A stretch of 64,000 bases of DNA from assembly GCF_021272345.1 (NCBI RefSeq), contig NZ_JAJSDQ010000007.1, positions 1-64,000 on the forward strand, read 5' to 3'. Below the pieces are notes generated by a model that made no database searches, had not been told where the DNA came from, and saw only the letters and a program-made list of their open reading frames with translations. The translations under genes were made by a program, and so were the position numbers. The DNA is from Ornithinimicrobium sediminis (lineage in GTDB: Bacteria > Actinomycetota > Actinomycetes > Actinomycetales > Dermatophilaceae). Every line of letters begins with the position of its first letter. Positions within the stretch are counted from its first letter, which is position 1. Shown here in pieces: positions 12,280 through 21,386 of the stretch.

Positions 12280-12334
12280 ACTTGACCAACACTTGACCAA
12301 ACGCTTGTAACATCTTGACGCAATGCGGTGTTAC
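12280..12334. promoter_or_regulatory. Repeats and dyad in the DUF305/LVIVD divergent promoter
   Basis: Two tandem copies of ACTTGACCAA lie at 12280-12289 and 12291-12300. Immediately beyond is a perfect inverted repeat, GTAACA (12307-12312) and TGTTAC (12329-12334), with 16 nt between arms. A possible -10 for the rightward gene, TAGGTT, is at 12353-12358, so the right arm falls where its -35 would be. This arrangement suggests a shared operator; the regulator is unknown. Confidence 0.45.
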
Positions 12335-12402
12335 CGGCGTCACACTACACGCTAGGTTGAGGTGTCAACTTCCACCGCAGCACCACCAGGAAGGTGGGTC
12401 CC

Positions 12403-13875
12403 TTGCGATCACCACTCAGGAGATTCTCCGCCATGGCGGCGACGGGCGTGCTCGTCGCCGGCATGTCCGTCGGGCTGGCGTCCATCCCCAGCGCCGCGTC
12501 CGACGACGACGCCACGTCCACCACCACGGTCGACGCGGAGGCGGCCGAGGCCGCGGCCGCGTTCGACATCCTCGAGCCGGGCGAGACGGCCAGCACCGAC
12601 AACCTCGAGCTCGTCGCCAACCTCCAGAAGCAGGAGCCGTTCGACACCGAGGGCGCCTACAACTCCGACATCGCCTTCCAGGGCAAGCACGCCTTCGTCG
12701 GCAACTACAACGGCTTCACCGTCTACGACATCAGCAACGCCAAGAAGCCGTCCATCGTCACCACGGTCGTCTGCCCCGGCGCGCAGAACGACATCACGGT
12801 CTACGGCGACCTGCTCTTCCTGTCGACCGACTCGGTGCGCAGCGACGACTCGTGCGACAGCACCACCGGTCAGGCCAACAACCCCACGATGTGGGAGGGC
12901 ATGAAGATCTGGGACATCTCGGACATCGAGAACCCGGAGTACATCACGTCGGTGCGCACCGCCTGCGGCTCGCACACCCACACCCTCGTCCCGGACGGCG
13001 ACAGCGTGCTGATCTACGTCTCGTCCTACAGCCCCAGCGTCAACAACGTCTACTGCCAGCCCCCGCACGACGCCATCAGCATCATCGACGTGCCGCTGGA
13101 CAGCCCCACCGACGCCGAGGTCATCGACGTGCCGGTGCTCTTCCCCGGTGACACCGGCATCGCCCGCACCTCGGGCTGCCACGACATCACGGTCTACCCC
13201 GAGCTCGACCTGGCCGCCGGTGCGTGCATGGGCGACGGCATCCTGATGGACATCTCCGACCCGCGCAGCCCGGTCGTCACCGAGCGCGTGCGGGACATCG
13301 AGAACTTCGCCTTCTGGCACTCGGCGACGTTCAACAACGACGGCACCAAGGTCGTCTTCACCGACGAGCTCGGCGGCGGCGGCGGCGCGACCTGCCGTCC
13401 GGCCTTGCGTGCCAACCAGGGCGCGAACGGCATCTACGACATCGTCGACGGCCAGCTGGAGTTCCGCAGCTACTACAAGATCCCCCGCGAGAACACCACC
13501 ACCGAGAACTGCGTCGCGCACAACGGCTCGCTGGTCCCGGTCAACGGCCGTGACGTCATGGTGCAGTCGTGGTACCAGGGCGGCATCTCGGTGTTCGACT
13601 TCACCGACTCCGCCAACCCGGTGGAGCTGGCCTGGTTCGACCGGGGCCCGCTGTCCGCCGACCGGCTCATCCTCGGTGGCACCTGGTCCTCGGCCTGGTA
13701 CAACGGGCACATCTTCTCCAGCGACATCCAGCAGGGCTTCGACGTGCTCACGCTGAGCGAGCCGAGCCTGCAGAGCGCCAACGGCGTGAAGTACAAGGAG
13801 TTCAACGCTCAGACCCAGCCGTCCTACCAGGACGCGCCGGGCCAGTCGAAGGGCAAGAGCAAGGGCAAGGGCTGA
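12403..13875 (+). CDS. Secreted LVIVD-repeat beta-propeller protein
   Basis: Predicted 490-residue exported protein: Arg-rich n-region, hydrophobic segment AMAATGVLVAGMSVGLA and an Ala-Ser-Ala cleavage area, then an acidic Thr/Ala-rich stretch. The rest consists of beta-propeller-like repeats such as GFTVYDISNAKKPSIVT, MKIWDISDIENPEYIT and ISVFDFTDSANPVELAW, the LVIVD pattern. The tail is a Lys/Gly run (SKGKSKGKG). TTG 12403 is preferred because AGGAAGG sits 8 nt before it; GTG 12394 is too close to that site. Function is unknown; the divergent pairing with a DUF305 lipoprotein suggests a joint envelope role. Confidence 0.82.
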   Translation: MRSPLRRFSAMAATGVLVAGMSVGLASIPSAASDDDATSTTTVDAEAAEAAAAFDILEPGETASTDNLELVANLQKQEPFDTEGAYNSDIAFQGKHAFVGNYNGFTVYDISNAKKPSIVTTVVCPGAQNDITVYGDLLFLSTDSVRSDDSCDSTTGQANNPTMWEGMKIWDISDIENPEYITSVRTACGSHTHTLVPDGDSVLIYVSSYSPSVNNVYCQPPHDAISIIDVPLDSPTDAEVIDVPVLFPGDTGIARTSGCHDITVYPELDLAAGACMGDGILMDISDPRSPVVTERVRDIENFAFWHSATFNNDGTKVVFTDELGGGGGATCRPALRANQGANGIYDIVDGQLEFRSYYKIPRENTTTENCVAHNGSLVPVNGRDVMVQSWYQGGISVFDFTDSANPVELAWFDRGPLSADRLILGGTWSSAWYNGHIFSSDIQQGFDVLTLSEPSLQSANGVKYKEFNAQTQPSYQDAPGQSKGKSKGKG

Positions 13876-13897
13876 GCAGCGCCACCGCCTGAGTGAC

Positions 13898-13930
13898 GGA
13901 GCCCGGCACCCCACGGGGGTGCCGGGCTCC
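13898..13930. terminator. Strong bidirectional terminator-type hairpin
   Basis: Perfect 15-bp stem, 5' arm 13898-13912 (GGAGCCCGGCACCCC) and 3' arm 13916-13930, closing a 3-nt loop. It lies between the convergent LVIVD and diacylglycerol-kinase-like genes, 22 nt after the first stop and 6 nt from the second. There is no clear U-tract, as is common for actinobacterial terminators. Confidence 0.8.
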
Positions 13931-13936
13931 ACCACG

Positions 13937-14848
13937 TCACGGCCTGTCGGGCACCCGGCAGTGCCACGCTGCGGGCTCGACCGTCCAGGTCCGCCGCAGA
14001 CAGGGGCCGCTCACCTCACCGTCGGCGTTGACGTCGAAGGCCTCGTCCTGGCTCACTGCCTCGACCGTGACGACCCGGCCGCGCACGAGCGTGACGTCGT
14101 CGCGGCGGGTGTGCTCACCCCGCGAGAGGTCGCGCGCGAAGGAGACGCGGTCGGCTGCCCCCGTCACGGTCGCGACCATGACGTCGGCCAGCCCGTCGGT
14201 CGGCGAGGCCTGCGGGGTGACCGGGGTGCCTCCGCCGACCGACGACCCGATGCCCGTCGAGACCAGGAGGGTGCGCCGGGCACCGTCGACCACGACCTCG
14301 TCGTCCACGACCACGCGCAGGCGCCACCCGTCGCTGGTCAGGCCGGCGCGCACCGCTCCTGCCGCGTAGGCCGTGGCGCCCAGCAGACCCTTGACCTCGT
14401 CGGCGTGCCGGGTGGCCTCCGCGCCCAGGCCGGCGTGCACCACGTTGACGACGATGCCGCCGGCGTCGTCGCGCAGCAGGTCCATCGGCCGGAGGTGCCC
14501 ACGCACGGCCACGCGGGCCGCGTCCTTCGGGTCCGTGGGCAGGCCGAGCGTCCGCGCCAGGTCGTTGCCGGTGCCCATCGGGACGATGCCGAGGGAGGCG
14601 ACCTCGGCGAGGTCGCCCATGGCGTCGAGCTCGGCGACCACGGCATGCACGGACCCGTCCCCGCCCATCACCACGAGGTCGCGGCCCCGCGCGCCCGCGA
14701 GCGCCAGACGCAGACCACCCTCGTCCGGGACGACCACCTCGACGTCGGCCTCCTCCCGCAGCGCGGCCAGGACGGCCTCGACCGCCTCGTCGTCGGCGGA
14801 TCCGGCGGCGGCGTTGGCGAGCACGAGAACGGGTGAGGATGCTGACAT
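13937..14848 (-). CDS. Diacylglycerol kinase-family lipid kinase (DAGK_cat)
   Basis: Predicted 303-residue protein. Family motifs are the N-terminal LVLANAAAGS, the glycine-rich nucleotide loop VVMGGDGSVHAVV and the GTGNDLARTL motif. The C-terminal half is the beta-sandwich typical of YegS/DgkB proteins, ending in FDVNADGEVSGP. The family phosphorylates diacylglycerol, sphingoid bases or related lipids using ATP; the exact lipid is uncertain. ATG 14848 follows GGGAG at close spacing. It lies downstream of, and on the same strand as, the LuxR-type regulator, 58 nt away. Confidence 0.85.
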   Translation of the reverse strand: MSASSPVLVLANAAAGSADDEAVEAVLAALREEADVEVVVPDEGGLRLALAGARGRDLVVMGGDGSVHAVVAELDAMGDLAEVASLGIVPMGTGNDLARTLGLPTDPKDAARVAVRGHLRPMDLLRDDAGGIVVNVVHAGLGAEATRHADEVKGLLGATAYAAGAVRAGLTSDGWRLRVVVDDEVVVDGARRTLLVSTGIGSSVGGGTPVTPQASPTDGLADVMVATVTGAADRVSFARDLSRGEHTRRDDVTLVRGRVVTVEAVSQDEAFDVNADGEVSGPCLRRTWTVEPAAWHCRVPDRP

Positions 14849-14906
14849 GGCTCCCAGTCTGCCTTCTCGCCCGCGCACGCTCGCATCGGCTCCGATGCTC
14901 GGGCCG

Positions 14907-17165
14907 TCAGGGCGCGCGACGCACGACAGGCTGCTCGCGGGCCGGCTCCTCGAGCACGCCTGCGGCACGCGCGAGCTCCACCGCCTGGTTGCGTGAGGTG
15001 GCGCCCAGCTTGCGGTAGATCGAGGCGGTGTGCGACTTCACGGTGTTGCGGGAGAGGAACAGGCGACCGGCGATGTCCCCCAGGCTCAGGCTCGTCGGCA
15101 GCAGCTCCAGGACCTTGCCCTCCGCTGCGGTCATCGTCCAGGGCCCGTCGGGCAGCACCTGCTCCGCGGCCTCGACCTTCGCACGCAGGACGGCGAGATA
15201 GGGCGCGGCACCGTTGTCCTCCGGCTCGTAGCGCAGGTGCTCGGTGACCTCCCGGAGCAGCTGGCGGCTCAGCGACCGGTCGCCGAGCAGCAGCGACGTC
15301 CGCAGCAGGGCGAGCCGGGCCAGGACGTTGAACCAGGGACCTCCCTCGCGGTAGCCGGAGAGGTGGCGCCGGGCGAGGTCGACGGCCTGGACAGCACCCT
15401 CCCGGTGGCCGGCACGGGCCTCGCTGAGCGAGTGCATCGACGCCACGAGAGCCGTGGTGGGGACCAGCTCTGCCTGCCGTTCGCGCAGGATCCGGTGCGC
15501 ATGCTCCCCGGCTGTCGTGGCACGGGCGCGGTCGCCCGTGAGGTCGGCGAGGATGGCGCGTGCCCCCAGAGAGTTGGCCTGCAGCAACGGGGACTGCGCC
15601 ATCTCGGCCTCGAAGGCGGCGTCGTCGAGCAGCGCACCGGCCCGCTCGTCACCGGTCAGGAACAGCAGCCCGCCCAGGGCCAGCGCGGCGATGCCACGCC
15701 AGGACCCCGGCGGGAGCCCGTCCACCGCCTGCTGCGCCAGGGGGACCAGCTCGCCGGCCGGGCGCTGCTCCAGCGTCGCGCGCACCGCCATCGAGCGCAG
15801 CCTCAGCGGGTCGTCCGCCGCTGCCTCCGCGTCCGGTGCCTCGACGATGCCGCGCAGCACGGAGGACCAGCGCAGTGCCCGCACCGCGTCCCCGAGGTGC
15901 AGGGCGTCCATCACCCCCAGCGAGGCGAGCGCGGCCGACGAGCGGACCACCTCCGGAGGCAGGGCACCGAGCCAGCGCCGGACCGTGCCGTGCAGGCCGG
16001 AGGTGTAGTAGGCCATCCCGTGCTCGGCCACCAGCGACCGGCACAGCTCCGTGTCGCCCGCGAGGCCCGCGTGGTCGAGGGCCAGGTCGATGTCGCCGTG
16101 TCGCTCCCACCACCTGGCCGCCCCCAGGTGGATCTCACGCCACCGGCGACGGTCCCGCTCCTGGAGCTCGGCCTCCAGGTGACCGGCGAGCAGGGGGTGC
16201 ATGCGGTACCACTCCCCCCGCTGGTCCAGCGGGATGACGACCAGCCCGTCCCGGTGCAGGTCGCTCAGCCGCCCGCCGGAGTCCGGCCGGCCGGTGACCG
16301 CGTCGCACATCTCCGCGGTGAACCGGCGCAGGCAGGCGACCTCCCGGAGGAAGGCGGTGTCCTCCTCGCGGAGCTGTGCCCACTCCGAGCGCAGGTAGGA
16401 ACGGACGAACCCGTCCGCGGCCACCTCGGTGACCGTCGCAGGGACCTGCCCGGGCCGCCGCGTCAGGGCCTGTCCCGCGAGCCGGAGGCCGGCCGGCCAT
16501 CCCTCGAAACGCTCGCCGACGGCCGACAGCTCCTGCGGTGTGAGCCGGGCCCCCAGCCCGGCCAGGAGCCGTCCGGTCTCCTCCAGGGTGAGCGCCAGGT
16601 CCTGGGCTCCGACGTCCACGACCCCCGGGTGCAGCCGGAGACGGGCGACCGCACCGTCCAGCGGGTGGGCCCTGCCGACGAGCACCAGCGTGCAGGCGGA
16701 CGGCAGGTGCTCGGCGACCATGTCGACGACGACCTCGGCCGGTGGGGAGGTGATGGTGTGCACGTCGTCGAGCACCAGCACGAACGGGGCGGTGCAGCCG
16801 GCCAGCGAGTCGGCCACGGCCCGCGCGAGGGAGTCGGCCACACCGTCGGCGTCCCGCGGGCCGCCCGGAGGTGCTGCGGCGTCGAGGTCGCAGATGCTGG
16901 TCATGGCCTCGCCGAGCGCCGAGAGCAGGGCGAAGGGGTCGTTGTCGACCAGCTCGAGGTCGACCCAGCCCACCGCGCGGGGGTCCGTTCCCACCCACCG
17001 GGACACGATGGTGGACTTGCCGTACCCGCCCGGGGCCAGCACGCGCAGCACGCGGCCTGCTGCGGAGCGGTAGAGGTCGTCGAGGCGGGTCCGGGCGATG
17101 ATCGCGGGGTCGACGTCCGGCACGACGAAACGCGCGCGGTTGCGCAGTGCGACGGCCTGCTCCAC
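14907..17165 (-). CDS. Large ATP-binding LuxR-family transcriptional regulator (MalT-like)
   Basis: Predicted 752-residue STAND-type regulator. The N-terminal NTPase contains a P-loop LAPGGYGKST near residue 47 and a Walker B FVLVLDDVHTI. A long helical-repeat middle region follows, and the C-terminus is a LuxR helix-turn-helix (LSLGDIAGRLFLSRNTVKSH). Such proteins bind an inducer, use ATP to oligomerise, then activate transcription. GTG 17165 is chosen for AGGGGGG just upstream; GTG 17264 would add 33 poorly conserved-looking residues. It is divergent from the SnoaL-like gene at 17366, which is a plausible target. Confidence 0.85.
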   Translation of the reverse strand: MEQAVALRNRARFVVPDVDPAIIARTRLDDLYRSAAGRVLRVLAPGGYGKSTIVSRWVGTDPRAVGWVDLELVDNDPFALLSALGEAMTSICDLDAAAPPGGPRDADGVADSLARAVADSLAGCTAPFVLVLDDVHTITSPPAEVVVDMVAEHLPSACTLVLVGRAHPLDGAVARLRLHPGVVDVGAQDLALTLEETGRLLAGLGARLTPQELSAVGERFEGWPAGLRLAGQALTRRPGQVPATVTEVAADGFVRSYLRSEWAQLREEDTAFLREVACLRRFTAEMCDAVTGRPDSGGRLSDLHRDGLVVIPLDQRGEWYRMHPLLAGHLEAELQERDRRRWREIHLGAARWWERHGDIDLALDHAGLAGDTELCRSLVAEHGMAYYTSGLHGTVRRWLGALPPEVVRSSAALASLGVMDALHLGDAVRALRWSSVLRGIVEAPDAEAAADDPLRLRSMAVRATLEQRPAGELVPLAQQAVDGLPPGSWRGIAALALGGLLFLTGDERAGALLDDAAFEAEMAQSPLLQANSLGARAILADLTGDRARATTAGEHAHRILRERQAELVPTTALVASMHSLSEARAGHREGAVQAVDLARRHLSGYREGGPWFNVLARLALLRTSLLLGDRSLSRQLLREVTEHLRYEPEDNGAAPYLAVLRAKVEAAEQVLPDGPWTMTAAEGKVLELLPTSLSLGDIAGRLFLSRNTVKSHTASIYRKLGATSRNQAVELARAAGVLEEPAREQPVVRRAP

Positions 17166-17365
17166 GGCGCCCCCCTGCTCGACGTCCCGGCAATCCGCCA
17201 GGGATTGGTGCAGGTCAGTGTGCCACGGCAGGTCCGAGCAGGTCCACGGGCAGACCGTGGTCACGCGCCTTCACCCACACCGGGTGGTGCCGGCATACGG
17301 CTGCACCGGCAAGACTGCGGCCGGCGACGGCGCACCGCGGACGCCGCAGGCGCAAGGAGGTCTGC

Positions 17366-18037
17366 ATGGGAGACGGCCCCGGACACGACCGGCAGGCTCG
17401 GGCGTCGAGGCCCGACGCTCGAGGCCGCACGATGTCGGCGCTCGTCTCGCCCTTCGACCACCTCCGACCCGGCCTGTGGCCGACCGGCGGCACGGCGAAG
17501 GGCCGCCTGCCGACGGCCCTGCTGCCCCCGGTCGACGGGCCCGGGGGGCACCCTCCCCCCACACCGGAGCACCTGCTGGCGGTGACCCGGTCGGTCACCC
17601 GGCTGGTCCTGGCGGACCCGTCCCTGGTCACAGAGGCGGCCCTTCTCGACGTGGAGCGCCTGCTCGCCGACGACGTCGTCACCTGGTCCCCGGCGCTGCA
17701 CACCGGGTCGCGCGCCGCCCTCCTGGCGGCCCTCGCGGACGGTGACGACGCGGTCACCGACGTGCAGCTCACCGTGGTGGGCGAGGCTGTGGCGGGGACG
17801 ACGGCCTACGTCGAGTGGCAGCTGTGCGGCAGGTTCGACAACGCCGGGTTCGTCAACGACGACATCCTCGTCGAGCCGTCCTGCGCGCCGGTGGTCTGTC
17901 CCGGGGTGCTCGTGCTGACCTTCGTGCGAGGCCAGGTGGCACTCATCCGGTGCTACTACGACGCACTGTCCCTGGTGGAGCAGGTGCTGCCTGCCGAGGG
18001 CCGGCTCGACCTCCGGCGCGGGCCCTCCGCGGGCTGA
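17366..18037 (+). CDS. SnoaL/NTF2-like fold protein
   Basis: Predicted 223-residue protein. An N-terminal about 60 residues are Pro/Gly-rich and look disordered. Then comes a cone-shaped alpha/beta segment with the SnoaL/ester-cyclase pattern: LLADDVVTWSP, AYVEWQLCGRFDN, VLTFVRGQVALIRCYYD. NTF2-fold enzymes catalyse varied cyclisations and isomerisations, and some are only ligand binders; no activity can be assigned. ATG 17366 has an AAGGAGG ribosome site 5 nt upstream. It lies opposite the MalT-like regulator and convergent with the GntR gene. Confidence 0.7.
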   Translation: MGDGPGHDRQARASRPDARGRTMSALVSPFDHLRPGLWPTGGTAKGRLPTALLPPVDGPGGHPPPTPEHLLAVTRSVTRLVLADPSLVTEAALLDVERLLADDVVTWSPALHTGSRAALLAALADGDDAVTDVQLTVVGEAVAGTTAYVEWQLCGRFDNAGFVNDDILVEPSCAPVVCPGVLVLTFVRGQVALIRCYYDALSLVEQVLPAEGRLDLRRGPSAG

Positions 18038-18049
18038 CGCAGCGGCGGG

Positions 18050-18400
18050 CTACCAGGTCTGTCGCAGCAGACCGATGGTCTCCGACAGGTCCAGCCCGCG
18101 CCGCCGGGCCGCGTCCACCAGGGCACGGGCCGCGAGCAGCGTCTCGTCGGCCGCTGCGGCACCGGCGGGCGGCAGCACCACCGTGCCGTTGCGCCCCCGG
18201 GTCTCGACGTGCCCCTCGGCCTCGAGCTGCCGGTAGGCCTTGGCCACGGTGTGCGGGGAGACGGACAGGTCGGCCGCCAGCCGGCGCACCGTCGGCAGGC
18301 GGGTGCCGGGCAGCAGCGCCCCGTCCCGGACGGCGGCGACCACCTGGTCGCAGATCTGCTGGAAGGCCGGCGTCGAGCTCGCCGGTGCGACGGAGAACAC
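18050..18400 (-). CDS. GntR-family (YtrA-like) transcriptional regulator
   Basis: Predicted 116-residue repressor made of a GntR winged helix (PAFQQICDQVVAAVRDG, then LPTVRRLAADLSVSPHTVAK and VETRGRNGTVV) plus a short C-terminal helical tail. The absence of a large effector domain places it near the YtrA subfamily, which often controls adjacent membrane-protein or ABC genes. GTG 18400 lies 5 nt after the stop of the small membrane-protein gene on the same strand, so the two are probably cotranscribed and this regulator may control its own operon. Confidence 0.85.
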   Translation of the reverse strand: MFSVAPASSTPAFQQICDQVVAAVRDGALLPGTRLPTVRRLAADLSVSPHTVAKAYRQLEAEGHVETRGRNGTVVLPPAGAAAADETLLAARALVDAARRRGLDLSETIGLLRQTW

Positions 18401-18405
18401 GGCCC

Positions 18406-18702
18406 TCAGCTGATGATGCCGTGCATGGCGTTCCACCGCTGCGCCCCGCGGTAGGCGTCCCAGATGCCGTAGACCCAGAGCAGGAACGGCACCCAGACCA
18501 GGAACCAGCCGATGAGGACGAAGGTCAGCAGCCACACCCCGAGAGCCGTCACATAGGTGGTCCCCATGATCAGCAGGCCCTTGGCGAACTCCCCGTTGAG
18601 CATCGTGCCCAGCCCGCTGACGACGGCAGAGACCAGACCGTGCAGCGCCGGGTTCTTCGCCTGCACCTGCCGGTATGCCGGGACACGCTGGTGTGAGGTC
18701 AT
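18406..18702 (-). CDS. Small membrane protein, TM2-like
   Basis: Predicted 98-residue protein with two or three hydrophobic segments (about 24-40, 42-62 and 64-82) and a C-terminal cytoplasmic helix IWDAYRGAQRWN. The layout with SGLGTMLNGEFAKGLLI resembles TM2-domain proteins, but the match is loose. ATG 18702 is preceded by GGGGGAGAGC. It is the first gene of a likely two-gene operon with the GntR regulator and diverges from DUF389. No function is known. Confidence 0.7.
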   Translation of the reverse strand: MTSHQRVPAYRQVQAKNPALHGLVSAVVSGLGTMLNGEFAKGLLIMGTTYVTALGVWLLTFVLIGWFLVWVPFLLWVYGIWDAYRGAQRWNAMHGIIS

Positions 18703-18771
18703 GCTCTCCCCCGCAGTGGTGACGGACGTCGTGCCGGCCAGCCTACCTGCGCAGTCACCCTCACAGGGCGA

Positions 18772-18800
18772 TGACGAAGTGGCCCGGCCGGCGCTACCTT
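18772..18800 (+). promoter_or_regulatory. Promoter of the DUF389 gene, leaderless type
   Basis: A -35 box TGACGA (18772-18777) and a -10 box TACCTT (18795-18800) are separated by 17 nt. Only 7 nt (CACGACC) separate the -10 from ATG 18808, so transcription should begin at or next to the start codon. No ribosome site is present. Confidence 0.65.
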
Positions 18801-18807
18801 CACGACC

Positions 18808-19812
18808 ATGAACGTCATCGGCACCGTGACGCCCACCGACATCGACCGCATCACAGGCAAGCTCTTCATGACCGAGGGTGACCGGGCACGGAACACCAGT
18901 GCCTTCTGGGTGCTGCTCGTCCTGTCCGCCGTCATCGCCTCCGCAGGGATCGTCGCCGACTCCACCGCTGCGGTGATCGGCGCGATGATCGTCGCCCCGT
19001 TGATGACCCCGATCCTCGGGACCGCGCTGGCGATCGTGCTCTCCGACCGCTCGCAGATGACGCGCTCGCTCGCCCTGGTGCTGGGAGGTGCGGTGACCGT
19101 CGTCGCGGTCGGCTTCGTGCTCGGCCTCCTGGTCCCGCTCGACGTGGTCGCCACCACCAACGGCCAGGTCGCCGGCCGGGTGAGCCCCCGGCTGGTCGAC
19201 CTGGTGGCCGCCCTGGCGACGGGTCTCGTCGGCGCGTTCGCGCTGCTGCGCTCGGAGGTCTCCGACACGCTGCCGGGGGTGGCCATCGCGATCAGCCTCG
19301 TGCCGCCCCTGGCCGTGGTGGGGCTCACCCTGGAGTCCGGGGCCTACGACCAGGCGGCCGGGGCGCTGCTGCTCTTCGGCACCAACGTGGCTGCGATCAT
19401 CGCCACCGGCACCCTCCTCATGCTGGTCGCGGGCACCCGGCATACGGCCCAGGAGCATGGCCAGCAGATCGGTGAGCTGCGCGGGCGGACCCTGGCCACG
19501 GTGGGTGCCCTCGTGGTCCTGGTGGCGGTGCCGCTGGGGCTCGGCAGCTGGAACGTGACCCAGGAGCAGCTGCTGGTCACCCGCTCACAGGGAGTCGCGG
19601 CGGAGTGGGCCGAGGCCGCCGGCTGGACCGTGACCGACGTGTCCCTGCGCCAAGGGGCGCTGCACGTCGTCGCGATCGGCAGACCTCCGGAAGCCTCGGA
19701 GGAGACCCTGCGTCAGGCGCTGGACCGGGACGGCCTCGCCGAGGTCGACGTGTCGGTGACACTCCTCTACGGCGGGTCCCGCGTCCTCACCGCCGACGGG
19801 GCGGAGGGCTGA
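18808..19812 (+). CDS. DUF389 membrane protein
   Basis: Predicted 334-residue protein with at least six membrane segments, starting at about residue 33. The family hallmark is DSTAAVIGAMIVAPLMTPILG in the first pair of helices, and VAIAISLVPPLAVVG is a second conserved segment. The C-terminal about 90 residues are soluble (from roughly 240). The biological role of DUF389 proteins is unknown. ATG 18808 matches a leaderless promoter. The cardiolipin synthase gene begins 4 nt after the stop, so both may form an envelope-related operon. Confidence 0.88.
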   Translation: MNVIGTVTPTDIDRITGKLFMTEGDRARNTSAFWVLLVLSAVIASAGIVADSTAAVIGAMIVAPLMTPILGTALAIVLSDRSQMTRSLALVLGGAVTVVAVGFVLGLLVPLDVVATTNGQVAGRVSPRLVDLVAALATGLVGAFALLRSEVSDTLPGVAIAISLVPPLAVVGLTLESGAYDQAAGALLLFGTNVAAIIATGTLLMLVAGTRHTAQEHGQQIGELRGRTLATVGALVVLVAVPLGLGSWNVTQEQLLVTRSQGVAAEWAEAAGWTVTDVSLRQGALHVVAIGRPPEASEETLRQALDRDGLAEVDVSVTLLYGGSRVLTADGAEG

Positions 19813-19816
19813 GCAC

Positions 19817-21346
19817 GTGAACCCCACCCTGGGCACGGTCCAGCCCCTCGCACAGGCCATCGCGAACGCCTCCACCTGGGGCACCGCGGAGTGGGTCGTC
19901 TTCGTCGGCACCTCCGTCGTGGCCCTGGACGTCCTGATCCGGGTGGTCGCCCCCGGCACGGTGCCCGCCAACCGGCGCCCCTCCTCCGGCATGGCCTGGG
20001 TCATCCTCATCCTCGTGGTGCCGTTCGTCGGCTTCCTGACCTGGCTGACCTTCGGGCGCACCTCCATCGGCCGGCGCCGCGACGAGCGGCAGGCGCAGGC
20101 CAACCGGGTCGTGCGCGAGCGGGTCTCCGACATCCTCGAGCCGGCGCTGGCCGAGGACGCCCCCGAGTACCTCGCGCCGGCGCTGCACCTCAACCGCCAG
20201 CTGGGGGCCTTCCCGCCGGTCAGCACGTCCGGGGCTGTCCTCTACAGCGACTACGACGGGTCCATCGCCGCGATGGCGGCGGCCGTCGACCAGGCCACGG
20301 ACCGTGTCCACGTCGAGTTCTACATCATGGCCTGGGACAAGACCACCGAGCCCTTCTTCGCCGCCCTGGTGCGGGCGACCGAACGCGGTGTGCCGGTGCG
20401 GCTGCTGTTCGACCACCTGGGCACCCGCGGCCTCCCGGTCTACAAGGAGCTCAGGCGCAGGCTGGCGGAGACCAGCATCGAGTGGCACCCGATGCTGCCG
20501 CTGCGACCGCTGCGCGACATCACCCGGCGCCTGGACCTGCGCAACCACCGCAAGATCCTGGTCGTCGACGGCACGGTTGCCTTCATGGGCTCGCTCAACA
20601 TGACCGAGCCCGGCTACAACAAGCCCAAGAACCACCGGGCGGGACGGAGGTGGGTCGAGCTGACCTGCCGGGTGGAGGGCGCTCTGGCACGGTCGCTGGA
20701 GGCGGTCTTCCTCACCGACTGGTACACCGAGACCGGTGAGGCCCTGTGGCCGGCCGTGCGCCCGGCCCCGCTGGTCGCCGACGAGCGTCCCGGCAGCCTC
20801 ATCGGCCAGATCGTGCCCAGCGGCCCGGGCATCGTCGCCGAGAACAACCTGCGGCTGTTCACCACCCTCATCTACGGGGCGACGACGCGCCTGTCGATCA
20901 CCAGCCCCTACTTCGTGCCGGACGAGTCCCTGCTGTATGCGGTGACGACCGCCGCCCAGCGCGGGGTCGACGTCGAGCTGTTCGTCGGTGAGGAGGGCGA
21001 CCAGTTCATGGTGCACCACGCCCAGCGCTCCTACTACCGTGCCCTGCTGGACGCCGGGGTGAAGATCTACCTCTACGAGGCCCCGCTGGTGCTGCACTCC
21101 AAGCACTTCTCGGTGGACGACGACCTGGTCGTGCTGGGGTCGAGCAACATGGACATGCGCTCGTTCGCGCTCAACTACGAGGTGTCGATGCTGCTCGTGG
21201 GCACGGAGGTGGTCGACCAGATGCGCGCGGTCGAGGACGCCTACCGGGCCCGCTCACGGCTGCTGACCTCGGAGGAGTGGGACCGGCAGCCCTACCACAG
21301 CACCTACCTCGACAACCTCATGCGCCTCACGGCCGCGCTCCAGTGA
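19817..21346 (+). CDS. cls: Cardiolipin synthase (phospholipase D superfamily)
   Basis: Predicted 509-residue membrane enzyme. Two N-terminal helices (about 20-40 and 53-73) are followed by two PLD catalytic motifs: HRKILVVDG (H244, K246, D251) with GSLN, and HSKHFSVDD (H427, K429, D434) with GSSNMD. The arrangement matches bacterial Cls, which makes cardiolipin from two phosphatidylglycerols or a CDP-diacylglycerol-type donor. GTG 19817 lies 4 nt after DUF389, implying translational coupling. The neighbouring DUF389 is of unknown role, so the pairing may be a functional clue. Confidence 0.92.
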   Translation: MNPTLGTVQPLAQAIANASTWGTAEWVVFVGTSVVALDVLIRVVAPGTVPANRRPSSGMAWVILILVVPFVGFLTWLTFGRTSIGRRRDERQAQANRVVRERVSDILEPALAEDAPEYLAPALHLNRQLGAFPPVSTSGAVLYSDYDGSIAAMAAAVDQATDRVHVEFYIMAWDKTTEPFFAALVRATERGVPVRLLFDHLGTRGLPVYKELRRRLAETSIEWHPMLPLRPLRDITRRLDLRNHRKILVVDGTVAFMGSLNMTEPGYNKPKNHRAGRRWVELTCRVEGALARSLEAVFLTDWYTETGEALWPAVRPAPLVADERPGSLIGQIVPSGPGIVAENNLRLFTTLIYGATTRLSITSPYFVPDESLLYAVTTAAQRGVDVELFVGEEGDQFMVHHAQRSYYRALLDAGVKIYLYEAPLVLHSKHFSVDDDLVVLGSSNMDMRSFALNYEVSMLLVGTEVVDQMRAVEDAYRARSRLLTSEEWDRQPYHSTYLDNLMRLTAALQ

Positions 21347-21386
21347 GCCGGGACTCGACGCTCCCGTCGTCGTGGCCGCCGGGGTC

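Noticed and set aside
13898-13930. Insertion-sequence terminal inverted repeat
   Set aside because: No transposase or second repeat; position between convergent genes and the 3-nt loop fit a terminator.
15030-17585. An 851-codon plus-strand open frame
   Set aside because: It lies opposite the MalT-like regulator, has no motif, and reflects stop-codon scarcity in GC-rich DNA.
20614-20650. Truncated second transporter or insertion element near cls
   Set aside because: The cardiolipin synthase frame is continuous through this region and both catalytic motifs are intact.
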